Assembly (NCBI RefSeq): GCF_014764505.1
Contig: NZ_JACXWX010000022.1
Coordinates: forward strand, 1-64,000
DNA length: 64,000 nt
Source of the DNA: Phormidium tenue FACHB-886
GTDB lineage: Bacteria > Cyanobacteriota > Cyanobacteriia > Elainellales > Elainellaceae
Reading direction: 5' to 3'
The notes under the pieces are model-generated. The model did no database searches. It saw nothing but the letters and a program-made list of their open reading frames with translations, and was not told the origin of the DNA. Position numbers and translations under genes: made by a program. Within the stretch, counting starts at the first letter, position 1. Each line of letters opens with the position of its first letter. Shown in pieces: positions 9,401 to 17,370 of the stretch.

Positions 9401-11112
9401 TGGATGAGCAGGGCTATGTTTACCGCATTGCTGGTGTTTCCAAAGACATTACCGATCGCAAGCAAGCCGAGTGGCGGCTGCTGATTGTGCAAGAGCAGCT
9501 ATTTATCGCTCAAGAACGGCTCCAGCATCTGCTGTCTTCCAGTCCTGCCACGATCTATTCAGCGACCCCTACCCAAACCCCAACGTTAACCTTCATCAGC
9601 CCCAATGTCACCCAAACGCTGGGCTATGAACCGCAAGAGTGCCTCAACCCAAACTTCTGGCCCACCCACATTCATCCAGACGATCTACCGCTATTCCGTG
9701 CCAATATCATAGAACTCCTGCAGCGGGGTGATGTCACCAGTGAATACCGAATTCGCCATCCAAACGGCAGCTATCGCTGGCTTTATGACCAAGCTAAGCT
9801 GGTGTACGATGACGCAGGCAACCCTCTAGAGCAGATCGGCTCCTGGACAGATATTACCGAGCGGAAACGCGGCGATGCCGAACGCGAGCAAGCCGAAGAG
9901 CAGCTCCGCCAAATCAACGAGCGCCTCGCCCTGACCAATGCTGAACTTGCCCGCGCTACCCGACTCAAAGATGAATTTCTTGCCAACATGAGCCATGAGC
10001 TGCGAACGCCGCTCAATTCCATCCTGGGCTTGTCAGAAGTGATGCAGGAAGAAGTATTTGGCGCGCTTACTTCCAAACAGCGCCAGTTCCTCGAAACGAT
10101 TCAAAGCAGCGGCAAACATCTGCTGGATTTGATCAACGATATCCTCGATTTGGCAAAGATCGAAGCGGGAATGCTGGAGCTGCACCTCGCTGAAACCTCG
10201 ATCCAAAGCCTCTGCGAAGCTAGCCTTGCCCTTGTCCGGCAGCAGGCTAACCAGAAAAACATTGCGCTGACATCGGCGATCGACGCGGCTATTACGCTCT
10301 CTTCTGGCACAATTCTGCTGGACGAGCGCCGCATCCGCCAAGTCTTGCTCAATCTGCTGAGCAACGCCATCAAATTTACCCCGGAAGGCGGCAGCGTGAC
10401 ACTGTCGGTGCATGCAAGCGCAGGACAGCTCAGCATCAGCATCAGTGACACCGGCATTGGCATTGCCCCTCAAGACAAACATCGGCTCTTTCAAACCTTT
10501 GTGCAGCTAGACAGCAGTCTTTCGCGCCACTATGAGGGGACAGGGTTAGGGTTGGCATTGGTCAAACAAATTGTAGAACTGCACGATGGGCAGGTTAGCG
10601 TGGAAAGTAAGCTGGGGCAGGGTAGCTGCTTTACGGTGACATTACCTTGGCGAGAACAGATACAGTCGCTGGAGCAAAGCTGTGAATTTGATCGTGAATC
10701 TGATTCAGCTGGTGATTCAGATGAACCCCTGCCCCATATTCTGCTCGCAGAAGCCAACCCCGACAGCGTCTCGACGATCGTTGATTATCTGCAGCTCAGA
10801 GGCTTTGAGGTCACTTTGGCAAGCGATGGGCTAGCGCTAATTGAGCAGGCAATTGCCTACCGTCCTCGGTTAATCCTGATGGACTTGCAGCTGCCAAAGC
10901 TAGAAGGACAACCTCAGCTAGAGGGGTTGGAAGTGATTCGTCGCATCCGCAACCATCCCGATACTGCACCTATTCCTCTGATTGCGATCACAGCTGCAGC
11001 CAAGCCAGACGAGCAGGCAAGCTGCCTTTCGATGGGCGCAAACGACTACATCGCCAAACCGCTCCGCCTGAAGCAGCTAGTGAATTTGATTCAGGCTTAT
11101 GTTGAAACTTGA
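6490..11112 (+). CDS. hybrid sensor histidine kinase, 7 PAS + GAF + HisKA/HATPase + REC
   Basis: This is a 1540-residue soluble hybrid kinase without a transmembrane segment. By inspection the order is PAS (about 47-147), PAS (157-279), PAS (290-404), GAF (417-557), a coiled-coil linker, and PAS at about 597-724, 740-857, 875-992 and 1008-1127. HisKA follows with its phosphoacceptor in NMSHELRTPLN near 1169, then HATPase_c with NLLSNAIKF near 1288 and GTGLGLAL, then a receiver domain from about 1417 with the phosphoacceptor Asp in LILMDLQLPK. Several PAS domains end in the usual DITERK-type linker. In the receiver the acidic pocket reads AEANPD, so one of the usual paired acidic residues is replaced. 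A response regulator-kinase follows 40 bp later and is the probable partner. Signals sensed are not predictable; no chromophore-binding Cys was identified. Confidence 0.93.
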   Translation: MSDDFATPPKSNPPVAQANAQPSVKATDSYESIQQMESKLRQLEAALINIEESIVCTNPHGQIEWCNANFERLVNQSQTAVLHLPLMTVLPLSSRPTLPHPVQQAIAGQLPTPSSYSFWQQGQVVMLQIRWMQLVDHSLVFTIESNYQPAELALIESEAKLQRLAENVPGVIYRYVMHPDQTGEFTYLSLRCQEIYELDPVAVVQDVQLLWAVLHPDDVAWVRELVNLHFQTLEPLHIEHRILTPSGCLKWIQVSAQPERQPNGSVIWDGVATEITERKLANAQLAQQREFLRMVVDTDPNLIFVKDREGRYVLANKALADFYSLTVEELLGKKLEDLFTNAQLVSQFRSQNNWIIENHQSLFIAEEFTVDHPEVKWLQWQKQPIRLPGRDEDAVLGVGMNITDRKLSELAMQAILQGTASATGADFFPVLVQSLGSALGVRCVVVAELLNDTQIGTIAVWTDECLQPNTVYELASTPWCEQVLQNGMFACPKDLLQQFPDAQRLADLQAESYVGVALQDANGKAIGTICILDTKPLQDISRAEALLRIFAARAAAELERQRATAALQQLNQQLEARVNQRTQELLQSQAELKTQTLLLQAILDSTGDGLIVVDLDGNLLVFNPAARRILGIGETDPLPTDSLSNWREPYQFYLSDRTTPCPSDQLPLVRARRGESADNVEIFVQNPDQSGILLDATLRPFQDPQGQLAGGVVAFRDITKRRAIEEMLRQQEAALRESEEQLRAIFENAPISISLADINHGCRLVRRNAAHRELLGYSDEEISQMSFLDYTHPDDLPADLAGMQQMLNGEFSSFQMEKRCCHRNGDYFWIKLTAALIRDSEGYPHYALGMLEDITESKRREVERHRAEVALRESEEKFRQLTEAVQDVFWLRTDEGKMLYVSPSFERVWGESLQRLYQSPMFWFEAVHPDDRDRVVTALSQLTLGSYNQQYRIVRPDGEIRWIHTRAYPIVDEQGYVYRIAGVSKDITDRKQAEWRLLIVQEQLFIAQERLQHLLSSSPATIYSATPTQTPTLTFISPNVTQTLGYEPQECLNPNFWPTHIHPDDLPLFRANIIELLQRGDVTSEYRIRHPNGSYRWLYDQAKLVYDDAGNPLEQIGSWTDITERKRGDAEREQAEEQLRQINERLALTNAELARATRLKDEFLANMSHELRTPLNSILGLSEVMQEEVFGALTSKQRQFLETIQSSGKHLLDLINDILDLAKIEAGMLELHLAETSIQSLCEASLALVRQQANQKNIALTSAIDAAITLSSGTILLDERRIRQVLLNLLSNAIKFTPEGGSVTLSVHASAGQLSISISDTGIGIAPQDKHRLFQTFVQLDSSLSRHYEGTGLGLALVKQIVELHDGQVSVESKLGQGSCFTVTLPWREQIQSLEQSCEFDRESDSAGDSDEPLPHILLAEANPDSVSTIVDYLQLRGFEVTLASDGLALIEQAIAYRPRLILMDLQLPKLEGQPQLEGLEVIRRIRNHPDTAPIPLIAITAAAKPDEQASCLSMGANDYIAKPLRLKQLVNLIQAYVET

Positions 11113-11152
11113 GTGACTGTATTCGCGCAATAATACTTCGATCGAACCCAAC

Positions 11153-12226
11153 ATGGAAAAAAGCAGCGTAATTTTGGTAGTAGATGACGAACCAAGCAGC
11201 TTTGATGTAATTGAAAGCATCCTGTTTGGAGAGGGGTACGAGTTGCGCTATGCCTCTAGCGGAGCAGCGGCACTTAAACGCCTGGAAGCAACGCTGCCAG
11301 ATTTAATCCTGTTAGATGTGATGATGCCAGAGCTAGACGGGGTTGAAGCTTGTCGCCGGATCAAGTCGGCTTGGCAGCATATCCCGGTAATTATGGTGAC
11401 AGCGCTTAGCTCTAAAGCAGTGCTGGCCCGCTGTCTGGAAATGGGTGCAGATGATTTTATCAATAAACCTGTCAGCGCTATGGAGCTACGGGCGCGGGTG
11501 CGATCGATGCTGCGGATCAAACAACAGCACGATGCGCTACAAGCCTCCTTGCAGCTGCGGCAGGATCTCTCAGACATGATCGTCCATGATCTACGCAATC
11601 CGATCACCAGCATTTTGCTCTCAAGTGCAGTGCTGAAACGGACGGAGCTACAGGAAAAGCAGCAGCGCAAGGTCGAACAGATTATGCAAGCAGGGCAACG
11701 GCTGCAGTCTTTGGTCGATAGCTTGCTGCTGCTGGCAAAGCTGGAGTCAGGCAAGATGCTGCTAGAGCGATCGGCTGTGGATCTGTGCGAAGTGGCAGGG
11801 CAAGCCGCCGCTGATCTGCAGGGAATTGCTACTTCCAGGCAGCTGACGATCAATATCCAGCTACCGGATTGCTCCAAAGCGTTAGCGTTAGATGCTGCTT
11901 TGCTGCGGCGTGTGCTTGATAATCTGCTGTCTAATGCAATTAAGTTCTCACCGAGTGGGGGTGAGGTTACGCTGCGGGTTGAGTTTCCGGCAGAGTCGCG
12001 CGTTCGGATTGAAATTGCCGATCAAGGAGTTGGTATTCAGCCTGAGTTGCGGCAGGTGATCTTTGAGAAGTATGGCGTGGGGCAGCAAATTAACGGCGCT
12101 ACCCAAACTGGCATTGGGCTGGCGTTCTGTAAAATGGCGATCGAGGCCCACGGGGGGAAAATTTTTGTAGAAGAGAATTACCCCAGCGGTAGCCTGTTTG
12201 TCATCGAGATTCCATCCCATGCTTGA
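11153..12226 (+). CDS. response regulator with C-terminal histidine kinase
   Basis: This 357-residue protein has an N-terminal receiver domain (acidic pocket D11/D12, phosphoacceptor D55 in LILLDVMMP, K105 in NKP). It joins directly to HisKA with H145 in IVHDLRNPIT and HATPase_c with NLLSNAIKF and GIGLAFCK. This reversed REC-HK order is common in cyanobacteria and lets one kinase feed phosphate into another. It starts 40 bp after the large hybrid kinase on the same strand, so a two-protein phosphorelay transcribed as one unit is likely. There is no DNA-binding output domain, so the final target lies elsewhere. Confidence 0.92.
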   Translation: MEKSSVILVVDDEPSSFDVIESILFGEGYELRYASSGAAALKRLEATLPDLILLDVMMPELDGVEACRRIKSAWQHIPVIMVTALSSKAVLARCLEMGADDFINKPVSAMELRARVRSMLRIKQQHDALQASLQLRQDLSDMIVHDLRNPITSILLSSAVLKRTELQEKQQRKVEQIMQAGQRLQSLVDSLLLLAKLESGKMLLERSAVDLCEVAGQAAADLQGIATSRQLTINIQLPDCSKALALDAALLRRVLDNLLSNAIKFSPSGGEVTLRVEFPAESRVRIEIADQGVGIQPELRQVIFEKYGVGQQINGATQTGIGLAFCKMAIEAHGGKIFVEENYPSGSLFVIEIPSHA

Positions 12227-12741
12227 TTGAACAAAAACTTGTCCGCGTTGATTTTAATAGCAGCCGGCGGGTAGGTGCCGGTCGCTTGCAGCCTTAACCA
12301 ACATTCGGGCACCTTCCTCATCAGCAACAATTTTTTATTGTTAGCTAAAGAATTTTGGTGCGAAAATGAACTTTAATCTGGCTGTGGGTTAGAGTTCATT
12401 CTTAGCCCCGGGCCATTAAATGATTCGATTCTTTAAACGAGTGTTGTATCATTCTGTTGACCTTCTACGTAGAATTCTTGTATCTTTCTTCACCTCACTA
12501 CTCTGATCTATACCGTAAGATGTATTTCAAGGGTGGAGCTTTTCTCTTACAAAGGGGGATAGCAAAAAATATTAGCCATTGGCTCATCGGGGTGTTGATT
12601 TTACGGAACGAAGTAATTGAGTCGTTGTAGGTGCAGCACAAGTTAACGGTTTAACACGATCGCAGACCTGTGTTTGATGCTTGTGTTTTGCGCTGCTATA
12701 TTGCTCAGCATTATCCCTGAACGTTGTTTGAAGATCCCTGA
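12227..12741. other. intergenic region upstream of the DUF4347/RTX gene
   Basis: This 515-bp non-coding stretch begins with 7-bp arms AGGTGCC/GGCACCT separated by a long loop. A small hairpin follows (AACAAT, five T, ATTGTT at 12326-12342) that could terminate the kinase operon. It ends with a clear sigma-70-like promoter for the next gene. No coding potential or RNA gene was recognised. Confidence 0.45.
12674..12702 (+). promoter_or_regulatory. sigma-70-type promoter
   Basis: TTGATG at 12674-12679 and TATATT at 12697-12702 are separated by exactly 17 bp, close to the -35/-10 consensus. They lie 40 bp before the start codon of the DUF4347/RTX gene, so the leader would be about 30 nt. Confidence 0.45.
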
Positions 12742-15192
12742 ATGTTGCCTACTATGATTTCTTCTCCTGTCTCCGCTCTGGTGCTAATTGATGCTGGAAT
12801 TGAGCAACCGCATTGGTTTATCAACAGCACCACTCCCGACGTAAAAACAATTGTTCTTAACCCTGAACAGGATGGCATTGAGCAGATTACCGCTGCAATT
12901 GCTGCTCATCCGCAGTTAAGTAGCCTGCATATTGTCTCACACGGGCAGGCAGGCGAACTCCAGCTTGGCTCCACTCGGCTGTCGCTGCAAACGCTAGATC
13001 GCTATGCGGCTCAATTACGCCAGTGGAGGCGATCGCTAGCAGGCGCAGAAATTTTGCTGTATGGGTGTCGGGTGGCAGCTGGGGCACTCGGTCAACGCTT
13101 TATTCAAACAGTGAGCCAGCTAACTCAGGCGGCGATTGCGGCTTCCTCTACGCTGGTTGGCAATGCCGCATTGGGCGGAAACTGGCAGCTCGATTACCAA
13201 ACTCGCCCCATCCAAACGCCGATCGCCTTCCGCTCGGAGGCTCTGGCGGCTTATCCAGGTGTGCTGGCAGTGCTTCTGCGGGAAACGTTCCAGAACACGG
13301 ATGTCGGCGATCGACCTTGGATCTTTGGTACTGGCGTCGGCGATACCACAAATCCGTTCCTGACTGCCCGCCCCGAAGCAACACCTTCACTAATCAATGG
13401 AGAGCAAGGGCTGCCGGGTGTTGGCGGAACGCCACTTGATCCAGTGGGCAGTGGAACGCTGCGGTTGACGGATGCAACCCCTAATGAATCTGCTTTTGTC
13501 ATCTTCAACCAAGCGGTTGACCAAAGCCAAGGGTTGACGATCACGTTTGACCTGTTTTCTTATGGCGGTACAGTTCTTGATGGCAGAACGGGCGACGGCA
13601 TTAGCTTCTTTTTAATAGACGGCACCGCCACTCCCACTGCACCAGGTGCTTTTGGCGGGTCGCTAGGATATGCCCAAAAGCAGGTGGAAGGGATTGCGGG
13701 GATCGCAGGCGGCTACCTGGGCGTAGGTTTTGATGAGTTTGGGAATTACTCAACGTCGCTTGAAGGAACGCTGTTGCAGCGTCCTACGCCAGCAGGCGTA
13801 GCAACAGCTGTCCCCAACTCAGTTGCCGTTCGTGGCAGCGCAGCTTCGGGCTATGCCTTCTTGGGTGGGACGGGGTCGATCGCGCCTGATACGAACCCCA
13901 CGACGCGAGCCGCTGCCCAAAGACGTGCTCGAATTGACCTGTCGCCTACAGGGGTTCTGAATGTCCGAGTTGACTTGAACAACGACAACGACTTTGCCGA
14001 TACAGGCGAAGTGGTGATCAGAAATTTCAATGTCACTCAGGTGAACGGCGCTTTGCCTTCTACCTTCAAGCTGGGCTTTGCTGCCTCCACTGGAAATGCA
14101 ACCAATATTCATGAAGTTCGCAATCTAGTTGCCCAGACGTTGATTGACCCGGATACGCCCATCCCACCGATCATTGATCCTGATAATCCAGACAATCCTG
14201 ATAATCCTGATGTGGGATGTTTGCCCGGACGCACCATCCGCGCCACGCCAACGAATAATCGGCTGAACGGCACTCGCAATATTGATAAGCTCATTGGCTT
14301 TGCAGGCAATGACGTAATGCAGGGCAAAGGCTGTAACGATCGCCTCGACGCTGGACGCGGCAACGACCGGATGTTTGGCAATGGCGGACGCGATACCTTG
14401 CGTGGGCAGACGGGCGACGATCGGGGCGTGGGTGGACGCGGGCGCGATCGGATGTTTGGCGGCTTGGGCAATGATGTGCTGGACGGCGAAAACGACCAGG
14501 ATCGGATCTTCGGTGGTCGCGGTCGGGATACGCTGAAGGGCAGCAAGGGAGCAGACTTCCTCGATGGCGGTGTTGCTGAAGATCGCCTGGTAGGCGGTAT
14601 TGGCAATGACCGGCTGCAGGGACGGCAAGACCAAGATATCCTCAACGGTGGTTCGGGCGATGATGTGCTGAGCGGTGGCTTAGTGGGCGATCGGCTGTCT
14701 GGCGGTCGTAAGCAGGATACGCTGGACGGTGGACGGGGCGGCGACAGTCTTTTTGGCGATGGCGGGAACGATACGCTATCCGGAGGACAGGGCGTAGACC
14801 GTTTGGATGGCGGTAATCAAGCCGATCGGCTGCTGGGCGGCACCCAGGACGACATTTTGGTCGGCGGCGGTGGACGCGATCGGCTCTCTGGGGACGGAGG
14901 CGCAGATCGCTTTGTCTATCGCTCTGCTAGAGACCGGGGCGATCGCATTCTAGACTTTGAGCTGGGACGGGGCAGGACTCCGGTCGATTTGCTCGATTTC
15001 CGCCGCATCTTCTCCCGGACGGGCTATGGCAGCAGCAACGTCTTCCAGCGCTATATCCGCTTGGAGCAGTCGCGGCGCAATACCTTGGTCCGGGTGGACT
15101 TCAACGGCGATACAGCAGGCGGCTTCCGGAACCTGACGACGTTGAATGGGATTCAGGCAGGTAGCTTGAGTGCAGTCAACTTCTTGCTTTAA
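12742..15192 (+). CDS. DUF4347 / lectin-like / RTX calcium-binding exoprotein
   Basis: This 816-residue mosaic protein starts with a DUF4347 domain (about residues 8-175: LVLIDAGIEQ, LHIVSHGQAGELQLG, LLYGCRVAAG), common at the N-terminus of giant cyanobacterial surface proteins. A concanavalin/L-type-lectin-like beta-rich domain follows (about 180-465), then an Asp-Pro-rich linker with repeated DNP units near 475-490. Glycine/aspartate-rich RTX nonapeptide repeats run to about 735, and the C-terminal tail resembles those of type I secreted proteins. Many RTX repeats carry Arg or Lys, giving an unusually basic RTX block. No signal peptide and no type I secretion genes are nearby. Function is probably cell-surface or extracellular carbohydrate binding; this is inferred from domains. 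Confidence 0.85.
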   Translation: MLPTMISSPVSALVLIDAGIEQPHWFINSTTPDVKTIVLNPEQDGIEQITAAIAAHPQLSSLHIVSHGQAGELQLGSTRLSLQTLDRYAAQLRQWRRSLAGAEILLYGCRVAAGALGQRFIQTVSQLTQAAIAASSTLVGNAALGGNWQLDYQTRPIQTPIAFRSEALAAYPGVLAVLLRETFQNTDVGDRPWIFGTGVGDTTNPFLTARPEATPSLINGEQGLPGVGGTPLDPVGSGTLRLTDATPNESAFVIFNQAVDQSQGLTITFDLFSYGGTVLDGRTGDGISFFLIDGTATPTAPGAFGGSLGYAQKQVEGIAGIAGGYLGVGFDEFGNYSTSLEGTLLQRPTPAGVATAVPNSVAVRGSAASGYAFLGGTGSIAPDTNPTTRAAAQRRARIDLSPTGVLNVRVDLNNDNDFADTGEVVIRNFNVTQVNGALPSTFKLGFAASTGNATNIHEVRNLVAQTLIDPDTPIPPIIDPDNPDNPDNPDVGCLPGRTIRATPTNNRLNGTRNIDKLIGFAGNDVMQGKGCNDRLDAGRGNDRMFGNGGRDTLRGQTGDDRGVGGRGRDRMFGGLGNDVLDGENDQDRIFGGRGRDTLKGSKGADFLDGGVAEDRLVGGIGNDRLQGRQDQDILNGGSGDDVLSGGLVGDRLSGGRKQDTLDGGRGGDSLFGDGGNDTLSGGQGVDRLDGGNQADRLLGGTQDDILVGGGGRDRLSGDGGADRFVYRSARDRGDRILDFELGRGRTPVDLLDFRRIFSRTGYGSSNVFQRYIRLEQSRRNTLVRVDFNGDTAGGFRNLTTLNGIQAGSLSAVNFLL

Positions 15193-15200
15193 AGCTAGGT

Positions 15201-15229
15201 TTGAGAGAGGTGTACAGCACCTCTCTCAA
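15201..15229. terminator. hairpin after the RTX gene
   Basis: A 12-bp perfect stem (TTGAGAGAGGTG with CACCTCTCTCAA, 5-nt loop) lies 9 bp past the stop codon. It is followed by only a weak T-containing tail, so termination may be partial; the next gene on the same strand starts 18 bp later. Confidence 0.6.
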
Positions 15230-15246
15230 CTTCATTCAATGTCCCA

Positions 15247-16578
15247 ATGAGTCAGTCTGCCATTCGTCCTGCTTTAATTACCCGTGTCTTGCCCGACTCG
15301 ATCGCCGCTGAAATTGGCTTTGAGGCAGGCGATCGCCTGGTCAAAATTAACGGGCAGGCTCCCCGCGATTTGATCGATTATCAATTTCTTTGTGCGGATG
15401 AGGTTCTGGAGCTAGAAGTTCTAGATAGCCAAGGCAAAACGCATCACGTCGAGATCGAAAAGGACTACGACGACGACTTGGGCTTAGAGTTTGAGTCTGC
15501 CTTGTTTGATGGCTTGCTACAGTGCAACAACCGCTGTCCCTTCTGCTTTATTGACCAGCAGCCGCCCGGCATGCGGCAAACGCTCTATCTCAAAGACGAC
15601 GACTATCGCCTCAGCTTTCTCTACGGCAGCTATTTGACGTTAACCAACCTGACGCCGCGCGAATGGGAGCGGATCGCCCAAATGCGCCTCTCACCGCTGT
15701 TTGTCTCGGTTCATGCCACAGAACCAGAGGTGCGATCGCGCCTGCTTAAGAACTCTCGCGCCGGGCAAATCCTGGAACAGCTGCAGTGGTTTGCCGATCG
15801 CCAATTGCAAATTCACGCACAGGTGGTGCTGTGCCCTGGAATTAACGACGGGGTGCATCTAGAGCGGACTCTGCTAGATTTGGCAAAATTTCATAAGGGC
15901 GAACTGCCTGCTGTTGCTTCGGTGGCGGTTGTGCCGGTGGGCCTGACGCGCTTCCGGCCGGCAGAAGATGAACTGGTTCCCGTCACCCCTGCCAAAGCTC
16001 AAGAGGTGATTGCTCAAGTGCAAAGCCTGCAAGCTAAGTTTCAGCAGCAGTTTGGCAGTACTTTCGCCTGGCTGGCAGACGAGTGGTTTCTGATCGCTCG
16101 GCAAGAACTACCGCCAGAATCCCACTATGAAGACTATCCCCAAATTGGTAACGGCGTTGGCTCGATTCGACAATTTTTGAAGGAGTTCCACAAAGCTGCC
16201 AAAAAGGTGCCTGCCCAAGTCTCGCCCCGCACCTTCACCTGGGTTGTGGGGAATGCGGTTGAGCAAGCCTTCCAGCCGATCGTCCAGCGGCTCAACCAGG
16301 TCAAGGGGTTAACGGTCAAGCTGGCAGCGCTCAACAGCGATTACTGGGGGCAAGAAATCACCGTCACGGGGCTGCTAACTGGACATGATTTGCTGCGATC
16401 GCTAGCGGAACGAGAGCTAGGAGACGGCATCCTCCTTCCCTCGCTGATGCTAAAACATGACGACAACCGCTTCCTGGATGATATGACGATCGAGGCGGTT
16501 GCTGAAAAACTAAATGTGCCAATTCACCAGATTGGTGGGATCGAAGAGTTGATCAAAACCTGTGTGCGATCGGCGTAA
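15247..16578 (+). CDS. PDZ-FeS DUF512-family protein (TIGR03279-like)
   Basis: This 443-residue protein belongs to the cyanobacterial 'putative FeS-containing oxidoreductase' family. Residues about 6-75 form a PDZ-like domain (VLPDSIAAEIGFEAGDRLVKING). A Cys cluster C93-x3-C97-x2-C100 in CNNRCPFCFIDQ follows; it matches the radical-SAM spacing and probably binds a 4Fe-4S cluster. The rest is the DUF512 domain. Length agrees with the family. It follows the RTX gene on the same strand behind a hairpin, and the next gene is convergent. The reaction is unknown; the family is widespread in photosynthetic bacteria and some anaerobes. Confidence 0.88.
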   Translation: MSQSAIRPALITRVLPDSIAAEIGFEAGDRLVKINGQAPRDLIDYQFLCADEVLELEVLDSQGKTHHVEIEKDYDDDLGLEFESALFDGLLQCNNRCPFCFIDQQPPGMRQTLYLKDDDYRLSFLYGSYLTLTNLTPREWERIAQMRLSPLFVSVHATEPEVRSRLLKNSRAGQILEQLQWFADRQLQIHAQVVLCPGINDGVHLERTLLDLAKFHKGELPAVASVAVVPVGLTRFRPAEDELVPVTPAKAQEVIAQVQSLQAKFQQQFGSTFAWLADEWFLIARQELPPESHYEDYPQIGNGVGSIRQFLKEFHKAAKKVPAQVSPRTFTWVVGNAVEQAFQPIVQRLNQVKGLTVKLAALNSDYWGQEITVTGLLTGHDLLRSLAERELGDGILLPSLMLKHDDNRFLDDMTIEAVAEKLNVPIHQIGGIEELIKTCVRSA

Positions 16579-16598
16579 ATAACAGCACTGAGTCTCCA

Positions 16599-17240
16599 CT
16601 ACTCGCGGTGAGCCAGCGCTAGACGCAGACCAAAGGCACAGAGCACTGTGCCTGTCATTGCTTCAAGGCTCTGCTGAATCAAGGGACGATTCATGAACAG
16701 GCGCACCTGCTGAATCAGAATGGTGATGAATGAAAGCCAGACGAAGCGCATGGCAATGTGAATAGCAGCAAGCAGCAGCGATGTCAGGAGAACGCGATTG
16801 CTAAAGTGAACAAATTGTGGCAGAAGCGCAAGATAGAATAGCGCAGTTTTAGGATTCAATACATTGGATACAAGTCCGTCGCGCAAGCAGGAATAAGCAG
16901 ACCTGGTTTCACCGGACTGCGGAGAATTGACCTGCCGTGCTTCCGCACGGCGATGAAACGCCCGCCAAAGTGACTGTAATCCCAGCCAAATTAAGTAAGC
17001 AGCTCCCGCGAACTTAACAGTTTCATAAATAGCGGCAGAGCGAACCAAAATGATAGACAAACCCAAACCAGAAAGAGCGGCATGAATCAGGATGCCGCCA
17101 CATCCCCCAAGGACAGTTAGCATACCTGCTCTACGACCCTGCCTGAGCGTGTTTCGCATCACAAGCATTGTGTCGGCACCCGGTGTCATGGTCAGTACAG
17201 ATGCCAACCCTACAAACGCCAGAATCTGTGAGTCAATCAT
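16599..17240 (-). CDS. LysE/RhtB-family amino-acid exporter
   Basis: This 213-residue membrane protein has about six hydrophobic segments and the family opening LTMTPGADTMLVMRN; the G-x-P-G motif is partly altered to TPGAD as in RhtB proteins. Such proteins export amino acids or related small metabolites. The ATG at 17240 starts at the conserved N-terminus; an upstream in-frame start would add seven residues encoded by the adjacent palindromic element. That element ends 3 bp before this ATG, so the gene has no visible native ribosome-binding site, and its promoter must lie in or beyond the insert. Confidence 0.85.
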   Translation of the reverse strand: MIDSQILAFVGLASVLTMTPGADTMLVMRNTLRQGRRAGMLTVLGGCGGILIHAALSGLGLSIILVRSAAIYETVKFAGAAYLIWLGLQSLWRAFHRRAEARQVNSPQSGETRSAYSCLRDGLVSNVLNPKTALFYLALLPQFVHFSNRVLLTSLLLAAIHIAMRFVWLSFITILIQQVRLFMNRPLIQQSLEAMTGTVLCAFGLRLALAHRE

Positions 17241-17243
17241 TTT

Positions 17244-17349
17244 ATAGAGCGCTATGCGCATACGTTAGGGCAAACTTTTTTATGTAAAAGCCCTGCTATG
17301 CAGGGCTTTTACATAAAAAGAATTTTAATCTAGGTGCGTAGCGCTCTAT
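17244..17349. repeat. 106-bp palindromic MITE-like element, copy A
   Basis: Outer imperfect terminal inverted repeats (ATAGAGCGCTATGCGC against ATAGAGCGCTACGCAC) flank a central hairpin, TTTTTATGTAAAAGCCCTG paired with CAGGGCTTTTACATAAAAA at 17277-17319. Two further copies are at 26191-26296 and 51586-51690. The element sits between the AAA ATPase stop and the lysE start, and its hairpin could terminate the upstream gene. Confidence 0.8.
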
Positions 17350-17370
17350 TCAGTTACTTCCTGGGTAGGC

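Noticed and set aside
11248..11877. 209-codon minus-strand frame opposite the REC-kinase gene
   Set aside because: Serine/Arg/Cys-rich shadow of the plus-strand gene with no domain.
14109..14645. Two overlapping minus-strand frames of about 170-178 codons
   Set aside because: They are mirror images of the RTX repeats, with Pro/Ser-Arg repetition typical of antisense to Gly-Asp repeats.
17244..17349. Palindromes read only as simple terminators
   Set aside because: The conserved outer inverted repeats, the inverted orientation of copy B and the three-fold recurrence are not explained by independent terminators.
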